Source of the DNA: Halobaculum rubrum
Lineage (GTDB): Archaea; Halobacteriota; Halobacteria; Halobacteriales; Haloferacaceae
Assembly (NCBI RefSeq): GCF_019880225.1
Contig: NZ_CP082284.1
Span: forward strand, 2,046,001-2,110,000
Reading direction: 5' to 3'
DNA length: 64,000 nt
Shown: one piece after another, positions 50,364-59,716 of the stretch
How positions within the stretch are numbered: the stretch's first letter is position 1
Layout of the letters: every line of letters begins with the position of its first letter
The notes under the pieces: model-generated
What the model was told of the DNA's origin: nothing
Databases searched by the model: none
Seen by the model: the letters and a program-made list of their open reading frames with translations, nothing else
Program-made: the position numbers and the translations under genes

Positions 50364-51140
50364 TTACTCGAACTCGGGGTCGCGCTTGTTCACGAACGCG
50401 TCCATCCCCTCGCGCTGGTCCGGCGTCCCGAACAGCCCCGAGAAGACGCGCTGTTCGTACTCGAGCCCCGCATCGAGGCCCGTCTCGTACGACTGGTTGA
50501 TCGCCTCCTTCGCCGCCGCGACGGCGAACTTCGGCTGGCCAGCGAGGTCGGCGGTCAGCTCGTCGATCCTGGAGTCGAGCCGGTCGTGGGCGACCACCTC
50601 GCCGACCATGCCGTACTCGTGGGCCTCGGTCGCGTCGATGCGGTCGCCGAAGAGGATCAGCCGCCGGGCGACCTCGTCGTTGACGAGCCGGGGGAGCCGC
50701 TGGGTGCCGCCCCAGCCGGGGACGATCCCCAGATCGATCTCGGTCTGTCCGAAGACGGCGTTCTCGGCGGCGACGCGGAGGTCACACGCCAGCGCGAGCT
50801 CACAGCCGCCGCCGAAGGCGTAGCCGTTGACCGCGGCGATGCTGGGCGCGGGGAACGTCTCCAGCGAGCGCGCGATGTCGTGACCCAACTCGGCGTACGC
50901 CTGCGCCTCGGGGGTGCCGAGGTCCTTCATGTAGGAGATGTCGGCGCCGGCGATGAACGCCTCCTCGCCCGCGCCGGTGAGCACGAGCGCCCGCACGTCG
51001 GCGTCCTCCGCCTCCGCGACGGCCGTCCGGAGCGCCTCCAACGTCTCGACGTTCAGGGCGTTGAGTGTGTCCGGGCGGTCGATCGTGATCGTGGCGATAG
51101 CGTCGTCGATGTCGAGGATGACGGTGTCGGATTCGGGCAC
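50364..51140 (-). CDS. Enoyl-CoA hydratase/isomerase
   Basis: The protein has 258 residues of the crotonase family. Oxyanion-hole glycines are in EEAFIAGADISYMKD and NGYAFGGGCELALACDLRV; both catalytic glutamates appear present (GGGCELAL; QTEIDLGIVPGWGGTQRLPR). It hydrates trans-2-enoyl-CoA in beta-oxidation and would act with the acyl-CoA dehydrogenases of the window, although it is not next to them. GTG 51140. Confidence 0.94.
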   Translation of the reverse strand: MPESDTVILDIDDAIATITIDRPDTLNALNVETLEALRTAVAEAEDADVRALVLTGAGEEAFIAGADISYMKDLGTPEAQAYAELGHDIARSLETFPAPSIAAVNGYAFGGGCELALACDLRVAAENAVFGQTEIDLGIVPGWGGTQRLPRLVNDEVARRLILFGDRIDATEAHEYGMVGEVVAHDRLDSRIDELTADLAGQPKFAVAAAKEAINQSYETGLDAGLEYEQRVFSGLFGTPDQREGMDAFVNKRDPEFE

Positions 51141-51248
51141 GCTAGGTGCCTCACGGCGTCGCGACCTAATCGTTTTCCTGCCGGCACCCCACGACCGCGG
51201 ACGTCGCAACCGGGAGGCCCAAATACCCCGGCGGGGAAGCCCCCCGCG

Positions 51249-51764
51249 ATGAGCGACCTCACCGACGAGGAACTGGAGCGGCTCGCCGACGTGGTGCGGC
51301 TCCAGCCGACGAAGAACAGCGAACTCGGCGACCGGTGGGGGATGGACAGCGGCAGCGACGTGCACGGCTATCTGGAGACCCACCTATCGGACCACTACTA
51401 CCGCGACGACAACAGCCTCATCCGGGCGACCGCCGAGGCCGCCGAACTCACCGGCGTCGAGCCCGGCGTCGTCGACGACGAGGACGACCCGAACGCGGTG
51501 CCCGAGCGGATCACGGTCCCCGAACTCCACGAACAGGTGTTCCGCGTCGTCGCCGACCACGACGAACGTTCGGAGTCGGTCGTCTCCGTCCTGAACAAGG
51601 TCCGCGAGGAGTACGGCGTCGACCCCGAGGCCGGCGACGTGCGCCGCGCGCTCCAGAGCCTCCGGCGAAAGAACGTCGTCGAGGTCGTCTACCGAACGGT
51701 GCCGACGTTCAAGCTGGCGGTGCCGCGCGAGGCAATCGACGTGGTCGTCGCCGCCGACCCCTGA
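51249..51764 (+). CDS. DUF5797 family protein
   Basis: The protein has 171 residues. LTDEELERLADVVRLQPTKN, then SELGDRWGMDSGSDVHGYLE and DHYYRDDNSLIRAT mark the haloarchaeal DUF5797 family; the N-terminal half is a winged-helix-like domain and the C-terminal half a second helical one (RRALQSLRRKNVVEVVYRT). It is probably DNA-binding; function unknown. Divergent from the enoyl-CoA hydratase. Confidence 0.87.
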   Translation: MSDLTDEELERLADVVRLQPTKNSELGDRWGMDSGSDVHGYLETHLSDHYYRDDNSLIRATAEAAELTGVEPGVVDDEDDPNAVPERITVPELHEQVFRVVADHDERSESVVSVLNKVREEYGVDPEAGDVRRALQSLRRKNVVEVVYRTVPTFKLAVPREAIDVVVAADP

Positions 51765-51831
51765 CACGGCTCACGGTTCGTCGGTCGGTTCTGCTCGGCG
51801 CACCGGTTGACCCTTCTTCCCGCCCTCGCTT

Positions 51832-52824
51832 TCACGTTCCCTTGTGCTCGACCGCTCGCCCGCGCTCCCGCTCGCGCCGCCGTTCCAACAGCGCCCGGAT
51901 CCCCTTCCCCGGACCGCCGTCGATCGGCCATCCCCGCGTTCGCCACTGCGGCGGCTCGGGCGAGAACTCCGGACAGCTGCCCTTGCACTCGGCGGCCGTC
52001 GGGACACGTTCCTTCGCTGCACAGTACGGAACGAGCGCGCGCCCCTCCCTGCGAAGCTCGAAGTGCCGACAGTCGGGCCGCATCGTCTCCCGGAACGAGC
52101 GCCACCCCTTGCCGTAGGCGCGCTCGGCCAACAGCAGCCGGGTTCGTGGGTCGCCGTCGGCGTCGAGCGCGGTCGGGTGCCAGACGACCTCCCCCGCGTC
52201 GGCGTCGACGCCCTCGGAGAAGTCGAACTCCATCACGCCGACCTCCACGGGAATGTCCTCCAATAGCGCCGGCGACACCCGATCCCCGGTCGCGGCGGTG
52301 GCGACCCACACCTCGTCGGCGAGGCCGGCGTCCACGTCGTGGCGAAGCTGGTCGGATAGCGCCGCGGCCGCGCTGGCGTCCAGATCCGGCTTGTTCTCGA
52401 TCGCGACCACGCGCTCGACCCACTCGGGATACTCGCGCAGGCGACGAAACTCGATACGTCCGTTCGCCCCGCGGCGTTTCTCGATCAGGTCGCGGCCGGC
52501 CGCGCGATGGACGGCCTCGCGGACGTAGCGCCACGGGAACCCCGGGTCGTCGAGGGCGTCCCGATACCACCGGTAGTCCGCGGGTGCCCCGCGGACGACG
52601 CGCAGGAGGTCCGAATCGAGCTCGCGGTCACCGAACGCGCGTCGCGCCGCCAGCGCGTCGGGGTCGACCTCCAGTACGACGGTGTCCCAGCGACGCTCGC
52701 GGGTGCCGAGCTGCCGCGCGACGACGACCGGACGCTCGCCGTCGGCGGGGTGCCAGGCGAGTTCGGCCCACCGGCTGACGAGCAGCTCGAAGGCGAACTC
52801 GCTGTCGCCGGCGCCCCGAAACAC
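51832..52824 (-). CDS. DUF5787 family protein
   Basis: The protein has 330 residues. It begins FAFELLVSRWAELAWHPADG and includes EWVERVVAIENKPDL and DEVWVATAATGD, a PD-(D/E)xK-nuclease-like pattern with the acidic and lysine residues, then a Cys cluster (PDCRHFEL, YCAAKERVPTAAECKGSCPE) that could bind a metal or FeS cluster. Haloarchaeal-only. The nuclease-like reading is inference from the ENK pattern. Confidence 0.85.
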   Translation of the reverse strand: MFRGAGDSEFAFELLVSRWAELAWHPADGERPVVVARQLGTRERRWDTVVLEVDPDALAARRAFGDRELDSDLLRVVRGAPADYRWYRDALDDPGFPWRYVREAVHRAAGRDLIEKRRGANGRIEFRRLREYPEWVERVVAIENKPDLDASAAAALSDQLRHDVDAGLADEVWVATAATGDRVSPALLEDIPVEVGVMEFDFSEGVDADAGEVVWHPTALDADGDPRTRLLLAERAYGKGWRSFRETMRPDCRHFELRREGRALVPYCAAKERVPTAAECKGSCPEFSPEPPQWRTRGWPIDGGPGKGIRALLERRRERERGRAVEHKGT

Positions 52825-52929
52825 ACCCGGAGGTGGCGCGGACGCGAACTAACCGGTTTCGGTGTCACCGCTGTGTCGACCGCCGGGTTCCGGCGGTTCC
52901 GATCCGGCTGTGCCGCGGGGCGCTCCCGG

Positions 52930-53391
52930 TTAGCTCTCGGAGCCGAGGAGGTAGCCGTCCGCCTCGGTGGCCTTGAGATCGTCCAGGTAGTCGTGGGCCT
53001 CCTCGAGAATATCTCGGGGGCCGTCCTGGGTGATGGTGTTGAGCGCTTGCTCGTAGTCGCGCCACTGTAGGTCGCGATGTTCGGTCGACAGCTCCGCGGA
53101 GGCTTCGAACGAGTGGGCGATGAACAGATGCACCGTCTTGTGGATGGTGTTGCCGCCCGCCTCGAACACGTAGTCGTACTCCCTGCGGAAGCCGTCGATG
53201 AGACGGAAGTCCTCGACCCCCGCCTCCTCGGTCACTTCTCTGATCGCCGTCTGCTGGAGTTCCTCTTCCCCTTCGACCCCGCCCTTGGGGAACTCCCAGT
53301 CCCCCGGTCGGCTCTTCAGGAGCAGGTACTCCCTGTGGCCGCGGGTGTCGCGGAAGAGGATGGCTCCGGCGCTAGTCGCTTCGACCGACAT
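52930..53391 (-). CDS. Nudix hydrolase (diadenosine tetraphosphatase-like)
   Basis: The protein has 153 residues. The complete Nudix box runs from GGVEGEEELQQTAIREVTEE to AGV. The start TSAGAILFRDTRGHREYLLL and the DWEFPKGGVE context are those of Ap4A hydrolases, which clear dinucleoside polyphosphates formed by stressed aminoacyl-tRNA synthetases. ATG 53391. Confidence 0.92.
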   Translation of the reverse strand: MSVEATSAGAILFRDTRGHREYLLLKSRPGDWEFPKGGVEGEEELQQTAIREVTEEAGVEDFRLIDGFRREYDYVFEAGGNTIHKTVHLFIAHSFEASAELSTEHRDLQWRDYEQALNTITQDGPRDILEEAHDYLDDLKATEADGYLLGSES

Positions 53392-53619
53392 TAGCGACAG
53401 GTAAGCCACCCCGGTTGAAGAGTATGTCGGAGCGGAGACCGCTCCACCGGCCGAAACGACGGCTGTTCGGCCCCCAGCAACCGCGAGCCCGTCTCCGGTC
53501 TCCCAGATCGGCCCGTTCGTCGAGGCCAAAACGACGCCCGTGTGAGCCCCCCGCGTGCCGGTGTGTGGGTAGATGCGCTTTTAGCGCTCCGGCGAAACAG
53601 AACGGGTAGACCCCAGCTC

Positions 53620-53952
53620 ATGACCTTCGTAACCAAGCTCCGGTTCCAAAGCGGGGACCGAGCCGCGCTCGACGACACGGTGAACAGTCTCCGCGAGATG
53701 CTGGAACGGAAGGGCGCCGAGTGCAAGGGCCCACATACGGAACCGTCGGAACGTATCCGCGTGCCGCTGTACGAGGGCCTCTCCTCCGGGACCGAGCTCG
53801 GTGAGTGGACGTTCGAGGTGTTCGCACGCCGCCTCGAGATCCACGGGAACGACCACATCGCCCGCGAGGTCGGCCACATGGACTTCCCCGACTCCGTCCA
53901 CGTCGAGATCGAGCTCGAGCGGAAGAAGCCGCTCGGTCACCGACAGAACTGA
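53620..53952 (+). CDS. uS10/mL48-family ribosomal-like protein
   Basis: The protein has 110 residues with the ferredoxin-like S10 fold: TFVTKLRFQSGDRAALDDTV, then KGAECKGPHTEPSERIRVPL and WTFEVFARRLEIHGND. This paralogue of S10 is widespread in haloarchaea and annotated as RNA-binding or uS10/mL48-like; it is distinct from the true rpsJ product. It lies 27 bases upstream of the riboflavin reductase gene and is probably co-transcribed. Confidence 0.85.
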   Translation: MTFVTKLRFQSGDRAALDDTVNSLREMLERKGAECKGPHTEPSERIRVPLYEGLSSGTELGEWTFEVFARRLEIHGNDHIAREVGHMDFPDSVHVEIELERKKPLGHRQN

Positions 53953-53979
53953 GCCGATCGACGACGGATCCCCGCTCCC

Positions 53980-54645
53980 GTGTACGTCCACGTCAACGCC
54001 GCCGTCTCCGTCGACGGGAAGCTCTCCTCGCGCCGCCGCGAGCAGGTCCGGATCAGCGGCGCCGCCGACTTCGACCGCGTCGACCGGATCCGCGCGGCCG
54101 CCGATGCCGTGCTCGTCGGCGTCGGCACCGTGCTCGCGGACGACCCGCATCTCACGCTGGACGAGGAGGACCGCCGCGTCCAGCGCCTCCGCGACGGCCG
54201 TTCCGGGAATCCCGCCCGACTCGTCGCCGACTCCCGCGCTCGCACCCCACCGGACGCCCGGATCCTCGACGACGAGGCGACGACGTACCTGCTCGTGAGC
54301 GACGAGGCCGACCCGGATCGGCTGGCCGACCTCCGCGACGCCGGCGCGGCGGTCATCGTCGCCGGCGGTGACGATGGCCGCGTCGACCTCCGAGCGGCCT
54401 TCGACGCGCTCGAACGCGAGGGGATCGAGCGCGTCATGGTGGAGGGCGGCGGCGAAGTGATATTCTCGCTGTTCGACGGGGGGCTGGTCGACGAACTCTC
54501 CCTCTACGTCGGATCGCTCGTTATCGGCGGCCGCGACGCGCCGACGCTCGCGGACGGCAAAGGATTCCTCGACGACTTCCCGCGCCTGGAGCTGGTCGAC
54601 GTCGCGCGCGTCGACGACGGCGTCCTGCTCTCGTACGAGACTTGA
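53980..54645 (+). CDS. arfC: Riboflavin-pathway pyrimidinone 5'-phosphate reductase
   Basis: The protein has 221 residues of the RibD C-terminal/DHFR-like family. AAVSVDGKLSSRRREQVRIS at the start, VLVGVGTVLADDPHLTL, and the NADPH-loop MVEGGGEVIFSLF are conserved. It reduces 2,5-diamino-6-ribosylamino-pyrimidinone 5'-phosphate in archaeal riboflavin synthesis. GTG 53980. Confidence 0.93.
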   Translation: MYVHVNAAVSVDGKLSSRRREQVRISGAADFDRVDRIRAAADAVLVGVGTVLADDPHLTLDEEDRRVQRLRDGRSGNPARLVADSRARTPPDARILDDEATTYLLVSDEADPDRLADLRDAGAAVIVAGGDDGRVDLRAAFDALEREGIERVMVEGGGEVIFSLFDGGLVDELSLYVGSLVIGGRDAPTLADGKGFLDDFPRLELVDVARVDDGVLLSYET

Positions 54646-54854
54646 AATACGGTGACGGGGCCATCCCGTCGCATGCGCTGACTCCTCACCGTCCGTCGTG
54701 CAGCGGGTGCGCGACTCACCGACGGACGCGACCGTGCCGCGAGTCGCCTGTTCGCTTCTCCAGACAGCGACGGCGCTCGGGAGTGCTGTCGTGTCCGTCC
54801 CAGCGTGCGATCCGCGGTTCCGCGGTCGTGCGTGCGGCCGACATTCGAGTGGAA

Positions 54855-54862
54855 CGGTTAAC
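54855..54862 (+). promoter_or_regulatory. TATA element of the thioredoxin gene
   Basis: CGGTTAAC lies 25-32 bases before ATG 54887. The rest of 54646-54854 shows nothing recognisable. Confidence 0.5.
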
Positions 54863-54886
54863 ACGCTCACTCGCCAACTAACGGGT

Positions 54887-55222
54887 ATGAGCAGCAACAC
54901 TGCCGCCGGGGAACCCGTTCACGTCGAGAGCGAGGAACAGTTCGCGGAGCTGACGGGCGAGGGGCTCGTGCTCGTCGACTACCACGCCGACTGGTGTGGT
55001 CCGTGCAAAATGTTGGAGCCGACGGTGAAGGAACTCGCGGCCGAGGTCGACGGGCTGACGGTGCTCAAAGTCGACGTCGACGCGTTCCAGGGGCTCGCCG
55101 CCGACGCCGGGGTACGCGGCATTCCGGCGCTACAGTTCTACGCCGACGGCGAGGAGGCCGAGCGGCTCGTCGGCGTTCAGGAGAAGGAGTCGCTCCTACA
55201 GGTCATCGACCGGCTACAGTAA
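54887..55222 (+). CDS. trxA: Thioredoxin
   Basis: The protein has 111 residues with the classic active site ADWCGPCKMLEP (near residue 40) and cis-Pro in RGIPALQFY. It reduces disulfides in cytoplasmic proteins with electrons from a thioredoxin reductase elsewhere. ATG 54887 sits at leaderless distance from a TATA element. Confidence 0.96.
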   Translation: MSSNTAAGEPVHVESEEQFAELTGEGLVLVDYHADWCGPCKMLEPTVKELAAEVDGLTVLKVDVDAFQGLAADAGVRGIPALQFYADGEEAERLVGVQEKESLLQVIDRLQ

Positions 55223-55285
55223 GCGACTTCGGGGACCCGCGACGGTGCCGCCGTCCCGCATCCGACCGCATCCCTTGCGCCCCGT

Positions 55286-56101
55286 TCACTCGGTCGCCTC
55301 GAACGCGTCGACGAGCGTCCCGTGTGCCTCGTCGTTCGAGGCGATCAGCCCCCGTGCGCCGGGGTCCCAGCGATCGCCGTTCACGTCGGTCACGCGGCCG
55401 CCGGCTCGTCGAACCAAGTGAACGCCCGCGGCGGTGTCCCAGGCGTTGAGCTCGACCGTCGAGACGACGGCGTCGAGCTCGCCGGTCGCGACGCCCGACA
55501 GCGCCGCCTGCGCGCAGCCGAACCGCCGCACGTCGCCGAACTCCGCGAGGACGGTATCGACGGCGTCAGTCAGACTCCGCCGGTGGGATCGAGACACGCC
55601 GAACACCGGGTTGACGAGGAACGCCTTCGGGTCGGCAGTATCGCTGACCGTCGCGGGCTCGCCGTTCCGGCGTGAGGCGTCGTCGCCGGCGACGTACAGA
55701 TCGCCGGTCGCCGGGGCGTAGTTCGCCGCGGCGACGGGCGCCCCGTCGCGACAGACGGCGACGCTCGTCATCCAGACGCGGTTCCCCTTCGCGTAGTTGA
55801 CCGTCCCGTCGATCGGGTCGACGACCCAGGCGATACCGGTCTCCGGAACCGACTTCAGCGCGTCGTCCTCCTCGCCGACGACCGCGTCGTCGGGGTACGT
55901 CTCGCCGACGTGCTCGATGACGTGCTCCTGGACTGAGCGGTCGACGGCGGTGACGGCGTCCATCGGCCCGTCCGCCTTCGTCTCTACCTCGAGCGCCGAG
56001 CGAAAGGCATCGAGTGCGACGGTTCCACCGCGTTCGGCCGCGTCGACGGCGGTCTCCAGCCGGTCATCGATCCCTGCCGGCGCCGACGGCTGATCGGTCA
56101 T
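55286..56101 (-). CDS. Inositol-monophosphatase-family phosphatase
   Basis: The protein has 271 residues. Metal-binding acids are in VVGEEDDAL and WVVDPIDGTVNYAKG, with a third in LNAWDTAAGVHLVRRAGG. Archaeal enzymes of this family act on inositol-1-phosphate and often fructose-1,6-bisphosphate (SuhB/FBPase type). Exact substrate cannot be read. Confidence 0.94.
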   Translation of the reverse strand: MTDQPSAPAGIDDRLETAVDAAERGGTVALDAFRSALEVETKADGPMDAVTAVDRSVQEHVIEHVGETYPDDAVVGEEDDALKSVPETGIAWVVDPIDGTVNYAKGNRVWMTSVAVCRDGAPVAAANYAPATGDLYVAGDDASRRNGEPATVSDTADPKAFLVNPVFGVSRSHRRSLTDAVDTVLAEFGDVRRFGCAQAALSGVATGELDAVVSTVELNAWDTAAGVHLVRRAGGRVTDVNGDRWDPGARGLIASNDEAHGTLVDAFEATE

Positions 56102-56233
56102 ACCTGTCGGTCGGGCTCCGGGTACAAGCTTCGGTCGATCCGATCGGAACGGAGCGGAAACCGTCCACTCACCGGCCGGGCGGTGATCCTCTGCGACGCT
56201 CGCGAGCGACCCGGCCGATGTCGCGGAAGCCGA

Positions 56234-56377
56234 TCAGTCCACGCGGCCGATCGCCACGTCGTGACCCGCGACGTTCTCGTGGTTCGCGGCGAGCCGAGCC
56301 GCGGCACGCTCGGAGTCGCTCAGGTGTTCCGTGGGACAGTCGTGGCAGACGACGTGGAACGTGTGATGGCGCATCAT
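56234..56377 (-). CDS. 47-residue CxxC microprotein
   Basis: ATG 56377 opens a 47-codon frame: MRHHTFHVVCHDCPTEHL, then a helix SDSERAAARLAANHENVAGH and a short end. A CxxC with several flanking histidines suggests one metal site, and the Asp/Glu-rich coding style matches real haloarchaeal genes. It lies between the inositol phosphatase and hflX genes, in their orientation. Small zinc-finger proteins of this size are frequent and functional in haloarchaea, but this one I do not recognise. Confidence 0.65.
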   Translation of the reverse strand: MMRHHTFHVVCHDCPTEHLSDSERAAARLAANHENVAGHDVAIGRVD

Positions 56378-56477
56378 GGACGCGGGGTCGAACCCGACCC
56401 TGTTTGGTATCTACAGGCTAACGGCACCCACGGGACCGGAAACGAGACTTCACGCGTGTGTTCGCCGCCGGCGACGG

Positions 56478-57827
56478 CTACGGCGACTCGACCGACTCCG
56501 GAGGTGCGTCCCGGTCGAGGTCGGCTGCGCGCGACCGCACCTGGTCGACGACCGCCGGCGGCGCCTGGAACTCCAACTCGACCTGCGCGGCGTCGTACTC
56601 CTCGCGCTCGACGTGGCCGTTGTCGTGCACCCACGAGACGAGGCTCATCGCCTCGTCCGACAGCGGGAGCAGCAGCAGCTCGCGTTTCCAGTCGGGGAGC
56701 TCCGCCTCGACGCGCTCGCGCAGGTCCTCGACGCGGTCCCCCGTCAGTCCGGAGACGCACACCGGATTCGGCGCCAGCGCGGACAGTGACTCGCGCTTGC
56801 GACGGAGTTCATCGTCGTCGAGGCGGTCCACCTTGTTGAACACGGTGACGATGGGCGCCTCGTTGCGCTCGTACAGGGTGTCGTGGGAGGTGACGAGTTT
56901 CTCGCGCATTTCCTCGACCGGCTCGCTGGCGTCGACGACGAGCAAGACGAGATCGGCGTGATACACCGACTGCAGCGTCGACTCGAACGACTCCACCAGC
57001 CAGTGGGGCAGATCGGAGATGAACCCGACCGTGTCGGTGAGCAGCACGTCGCGTTTGCCCGTGTTCGCACGGCGGGTCGTCGTCCCGAGCGTGGTGAACA
57101 GTTGGTTTCGCGACTCGGCCGTCGAGTCGAGGTCCGGATGTCTCTCCGCGTTCTCGTCGACGTCGAGATCGTCCGCGAGGCGTCGAAGCAGCGTCGACTT
57201 GCCCGCGTTCGTGTACCCCGCCAGCGCGACCAGATCGAAGCCGGACTCGCGGCGCTGCTCGCGGCGCTTCTCCTCGGTTTCCGCGATGGCGTCCAACTCG
57301 TCTTTGATCCGGCTGATCTGGGACTTGATGTCGCGCTCGCGCGACTCGTCGTACTCGCCCAGTCCCATGAACCCGGGTCGCTCGTCGCGCTTGGCGAGGC
57401 TCGCCTTCACTTCGGCACGCGGGAGCTCGTAGCGCAGCTCCGCGAGCTCGACCTGGAGCTGCGCCTTGCGCGTCTGCGCGCGCTGGCCGAAGATGTCGAG
57501 GATGAGCGTGAAGCGGTCGACCACCTCGGCGCCCTCGGGGAGCTTCGCCCCGATGTTGAACGTCTGGTACGGGCCGACTTCGTTATCGATGATCACGACG
57601 TCGGCGTCCTCCCGCGCGACGAGCCGCGCGAGCTCGTCCGCTTTCCCCTCCCCGAAGTGGTAGGCGGGGTCCTGATCCCGAGTCTGCGTCAGCGACGCGG
57701 TCACCTCGTACCCCGCCGCGGTCGCGAGGTCCGTGATCTCCGTCAGGTCGGCGCGTCCGCGGTCGACGCGTTTCGCGACGACCGCCGTCGGCGCTTCCCC
57801 GGTGTGGCGGTCAGGGATGGCTGTCAC
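56478..57827 (-). CDS. hflX: GTPase HflX
   Basis: The protein has 449 residues. The N-terminal HflX domain (QTRDQDPAYHFGEGKADELA, then IIDNEVGPYQTFNIG, DRFTLILDIFGQRAQTRKAQ) and coiled coil precede the G domain: P-loop GYTNAGKSTLL, G2/G3 TTRRAN and LTDTVGFISDLP, G4 FNKVD and a VSGLTG G5. It binds the large ribosomal subunit and can split stalled ribosomes. C-terminal segment about 60 residues. Confidence 0.95.
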   Translation of the reverse strand: MTAIPDRHTGEAPTAVVAKRVDRGRADLTEITDLATAAGYEVTASLTQTRDQDPAYHFGEGKADELARLVAREDADVVIIDNEVGPYQTFNIGAKLPEGAEVVDRFTLILDIFGQRAQTRKAQLQVELAELRYELPRAEVKASLAKRDERPGFMGLGEYDESRERDIKSQISRIKDELDAIAETEEKRREQRRESGFDLVALAGYTNAGKSTLLRRLADDLDVDENAERHPDLDSTAESRNQLFTTLGTTTRRANTGKRDVLLTDTVGFISDLPHWLVESFESTLQSVYHADLVLLVVDASEPVEEMREKLVTSHDTLYERNEAPIVTVFNKVDRLDDDELRRKRESLSALAPNPVCVSGLTGDRVEDLRERVEAELPDWKRELLLLPLSDEAMSLVSWVHDNGHVEREEYDAAQVELEFQAPPAVVDQVRSRAADLDRDAPPESVESP

Positions 57828-57993
57828 CCACCTCGCGGTTCGAGCTGTGTGGCTGTGCGTGCATACGCGCGAGTACGCGGCCGGAGGACTTCAATTCCGC
57901 GGCGGTGCCGTCCGGCGGCTCCCGACCGTACCGCGCGATCATCGAGGCATACCGTATGCGATCGCGACCGTGTAGCCGTTCGGCCCACAAACG

Positions 57994-58001
57994 ACTTAAC
58001 C
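57994..58001 (+). promoter_or_regulatory. TATA element of the FUN14 gene
   Basis: ACTTAACC lies 22-29 bases before ATG 58023. Confidence 0.55.
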
Positions 58002-58022
58002 GGTGACGGCCCACACGGCGGT

Positions 58023-58364
58023 ATGCCAGGACCAGAACTGCTCGCACAGTTGGATATCGACCCCCGACAGCTCGGGTTCGAACTCGGGACGGGGGCCGTT
58101 ATCGGGGGGATCATCGGGTTCGCGGCGAAGAAGATCGCGAAGCTGATCGCGGTGATCGTCGGGCTGGAGCTCGCGCTGTTCAAGTTCCTCGAGTCACGGG
58201 GCGTCCTGACCGTGAACTGGGACAAGCTCGGCAGTACGTTCGAATCGCTCGGCTCGGCCGCGACCGCCGAGACGCCGCCGACGTGGGTCGAGACCATCCT
58301 CTCGACGCTGTCGGTGTCGGCGGGGTTCACCGGCGGCTTCTTCGTCGGCTTCAAGCGGGGATGA
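58023..58364 (+). CDS. FUN14-family small membrane protein
   Basis: The protein has 113 residues. Two or three helices with small residues (GAVIGGIIGFAAKKIAKLIA, then VIVGLELALFKFLESRG and a C-terminal AGFTGGFFVGFKRG) match the prokaryotic FUN14 family, whose eukaryotic relatives act at mitochondrial membranes. Function in archaea unknown. It is divergent from hflX. Confidence 0.88.
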   Translation: MPGPELLAQLDIDPRQLGFELGTGAVIGGIIGFAAKKIAKLIAVIVGLELALFKFLESRGVLTVNWDKLGSTFESLGSAATAETPPTWVETILSTLSVSAGFTGGFFVGFKRG

Positions 58365-58403
58365 TCGGCCCACGGTGGGTCCGTCCCCGGTCGAAACGGG
58401 CCG

Positions 58404-59129
58404 CTATCGGCGGCTGATCTCGTCTTCCTCCTTCACGACGCGCGTCTCCGCTTCCCCGCTTGACACCTCGTTCGCGAGGTCGTAGAAGTCGTTCTGCAGC
58501 CCCGCGGGGAACGTGACCACGCCGACCCACGAGCCGTCGCTTTGCCACTCCTCGCGTTCCAGATCGCCGAACTCGCGCACCTTCGCCTGTCCGGAGCCGG
58601 CGTAGTCGGCGGGCAACTGCACCGCGACCGTCACCTCGTCGAACCGGATCGGGATGACGGGGCGCAGGGCCTCGAGCGCGTCGTCGATCTGGTTCTCGAC
58701 GGGCTCCATCGGGTCGATCGTGAACCCCGCCTCCTCCAGCGCGCGCTCGATGCGCTCGGGCGGGTGGGGCGCGTCGTCCATCTGCGGGTTCACCGCGTTG
58801 CGCGTGATGCGGTTGACGAGCTGCTTGTGCTTCTGTTCGAGCATCTCCTTGCGCTGCTCGGCGGTGATCTGTATCTCCCCGCGCTCGACGATCTCCGGGA
58901 TGATATCCAACGCGTCGGTCGTGCCGAACACTTCCTCGACGTCCTCCTCGGGCGGTCGGTCGCCGCGGGAGGCGTTCTCGAACACGTCCTCGGCGGCGAT
59001 CACGTCCTCGAGATCGCCGTCGAACTCGCCGCGTTTGATCGCCAGCGCCGCGTCCGGGTCGATCAGGACTTCGAAGCGCGTGCCGTGGGATTCCAGCCGG
59101 GCGGTGACGGCCTCGTCGAGTGATATCAT
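58404..59129 (-). CDS. sbds: Ribosome assembly factor SBDS
   Basis: The protein has 241 residues with the three-domain SBDS layout: N-terminal FYSH domain ([37 protein letters not shown]), central helices ([20 protein letters not shown]) and a C-terminal ferredoxin-like domain ([20 protein letters not shown]). It matures the large subunit by helping release aIF6. A TATA element lies 23-30 bases upstream of ATG 59129. Confidence 0.96.
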   Translation of the reverse strand: MISLDEAVTARLESHGTRFEVLIDPDAALAIKRGEFDGDLEDVIAAEDVFENASRGDRPPEEDVEEVFGTTDALDIIPEIVERGEIQITAEQRKEMLEQKHKQLVNRITRNAVNPQMDDAPHPPERIERALEEAGFTIDPMEPVENQIDDALEALRPVIPIRFDEVTVAVQLPADYAGSGQAKVREFGDLEREEWQSDGSWVGVVTFPAGLQNDFYDLANEVSSGEAETRVVKEEDEISRR

Positions 59130-59151
59130 GGATGGTGGTTCCGCGGCCGTG

Positions 59152-59159
59152 ATTAAAAG
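59152..59159 (-). promoter_or_regulatory. TATA element of the SBDS gene
   Basis: CTTTTAAT on the minus strand lies 23-30 bases before ATG 59129. Confidence 0.6.
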
Positions 59160-59202
59160 GTATCCGGCGGACGCAACGGCCGGCGCGGTTCCCGTCGTCA
59201 GA

Positions 59203-59715
59203 TCACTCCAGTACGGTCTTCTCTTTCGTTACGACCTCCACGTCCGTGATCCGCGTGTCTGGATAGCCGCCGGTCGCGTCCTTCTCGGCGGCCTTCACCA
59301 TGTCCCAGACCGTGTTCAGTCCGGTCGTGACACCCTCAAGCGCCTCCATCTCACAGCCCGTCTTCCCGGTCGTCTCGACGGCGACCGCAAGCTCGATGCG
59401 ATCGTCGCTCACCTCGAACTCGGTGTCGACGTTCGTGATCGGGATCTGGTGGCACATCGGGATCGTCTCCCAGGTGTGTTTCACCGCCTGCACGGCGCCG
59501 ATCCGGGCGGTCGCGAGCACGTCGCCCTTCTTCACCTCGTTGCCGCGGACGGCGTCGACGGTCGACTCGGTGAGGTGGATCGTCCCGCGCGCGACCGCCC
59601 GCCGGGCGGAGTCGGGCTTGTCCCCGACGTTCACCATCTGCACGTCGCCCGCGTCGTCGGTGTGGGTGAGGTCGTCGTCCGCGTCGCGGTCGCCGTGTGC
59701 GTCGTCGTCGCTCAT
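59203..59715 (-). CDS. moaC: Cyclic pyranopterin monophosphate synthase
   Basis: The protein has 170 residues. The MoaC core is intact: [71 protein letters not shown] and the end [10 protein letters not shown]. It converts the MoaA product to cyclic pyranopterin monophosphate in molybdopterin synthesis. ATG 59715 lies one base from the stop of nnr, indicating an operon. The first 30 residues are an acidic lead-in. Confidence 0.96.
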   Translation of the reverse strand: MSDDDAHGDRDADDDLTHTDDAGDVQMVNVGDKPDSARRAVARGTIHLTESTVDAVRGNEVKKGDVLATARIGAVQAVKHTWETIPMCHQIPITNVDTEFEVSDDRIELAVAVETTGKTGCEMEALEGVTTGLNTVWDMVKAAEKDATGGYPDTRITDVEVVTKEKTVLE

Positions 59716-59716
59716 G

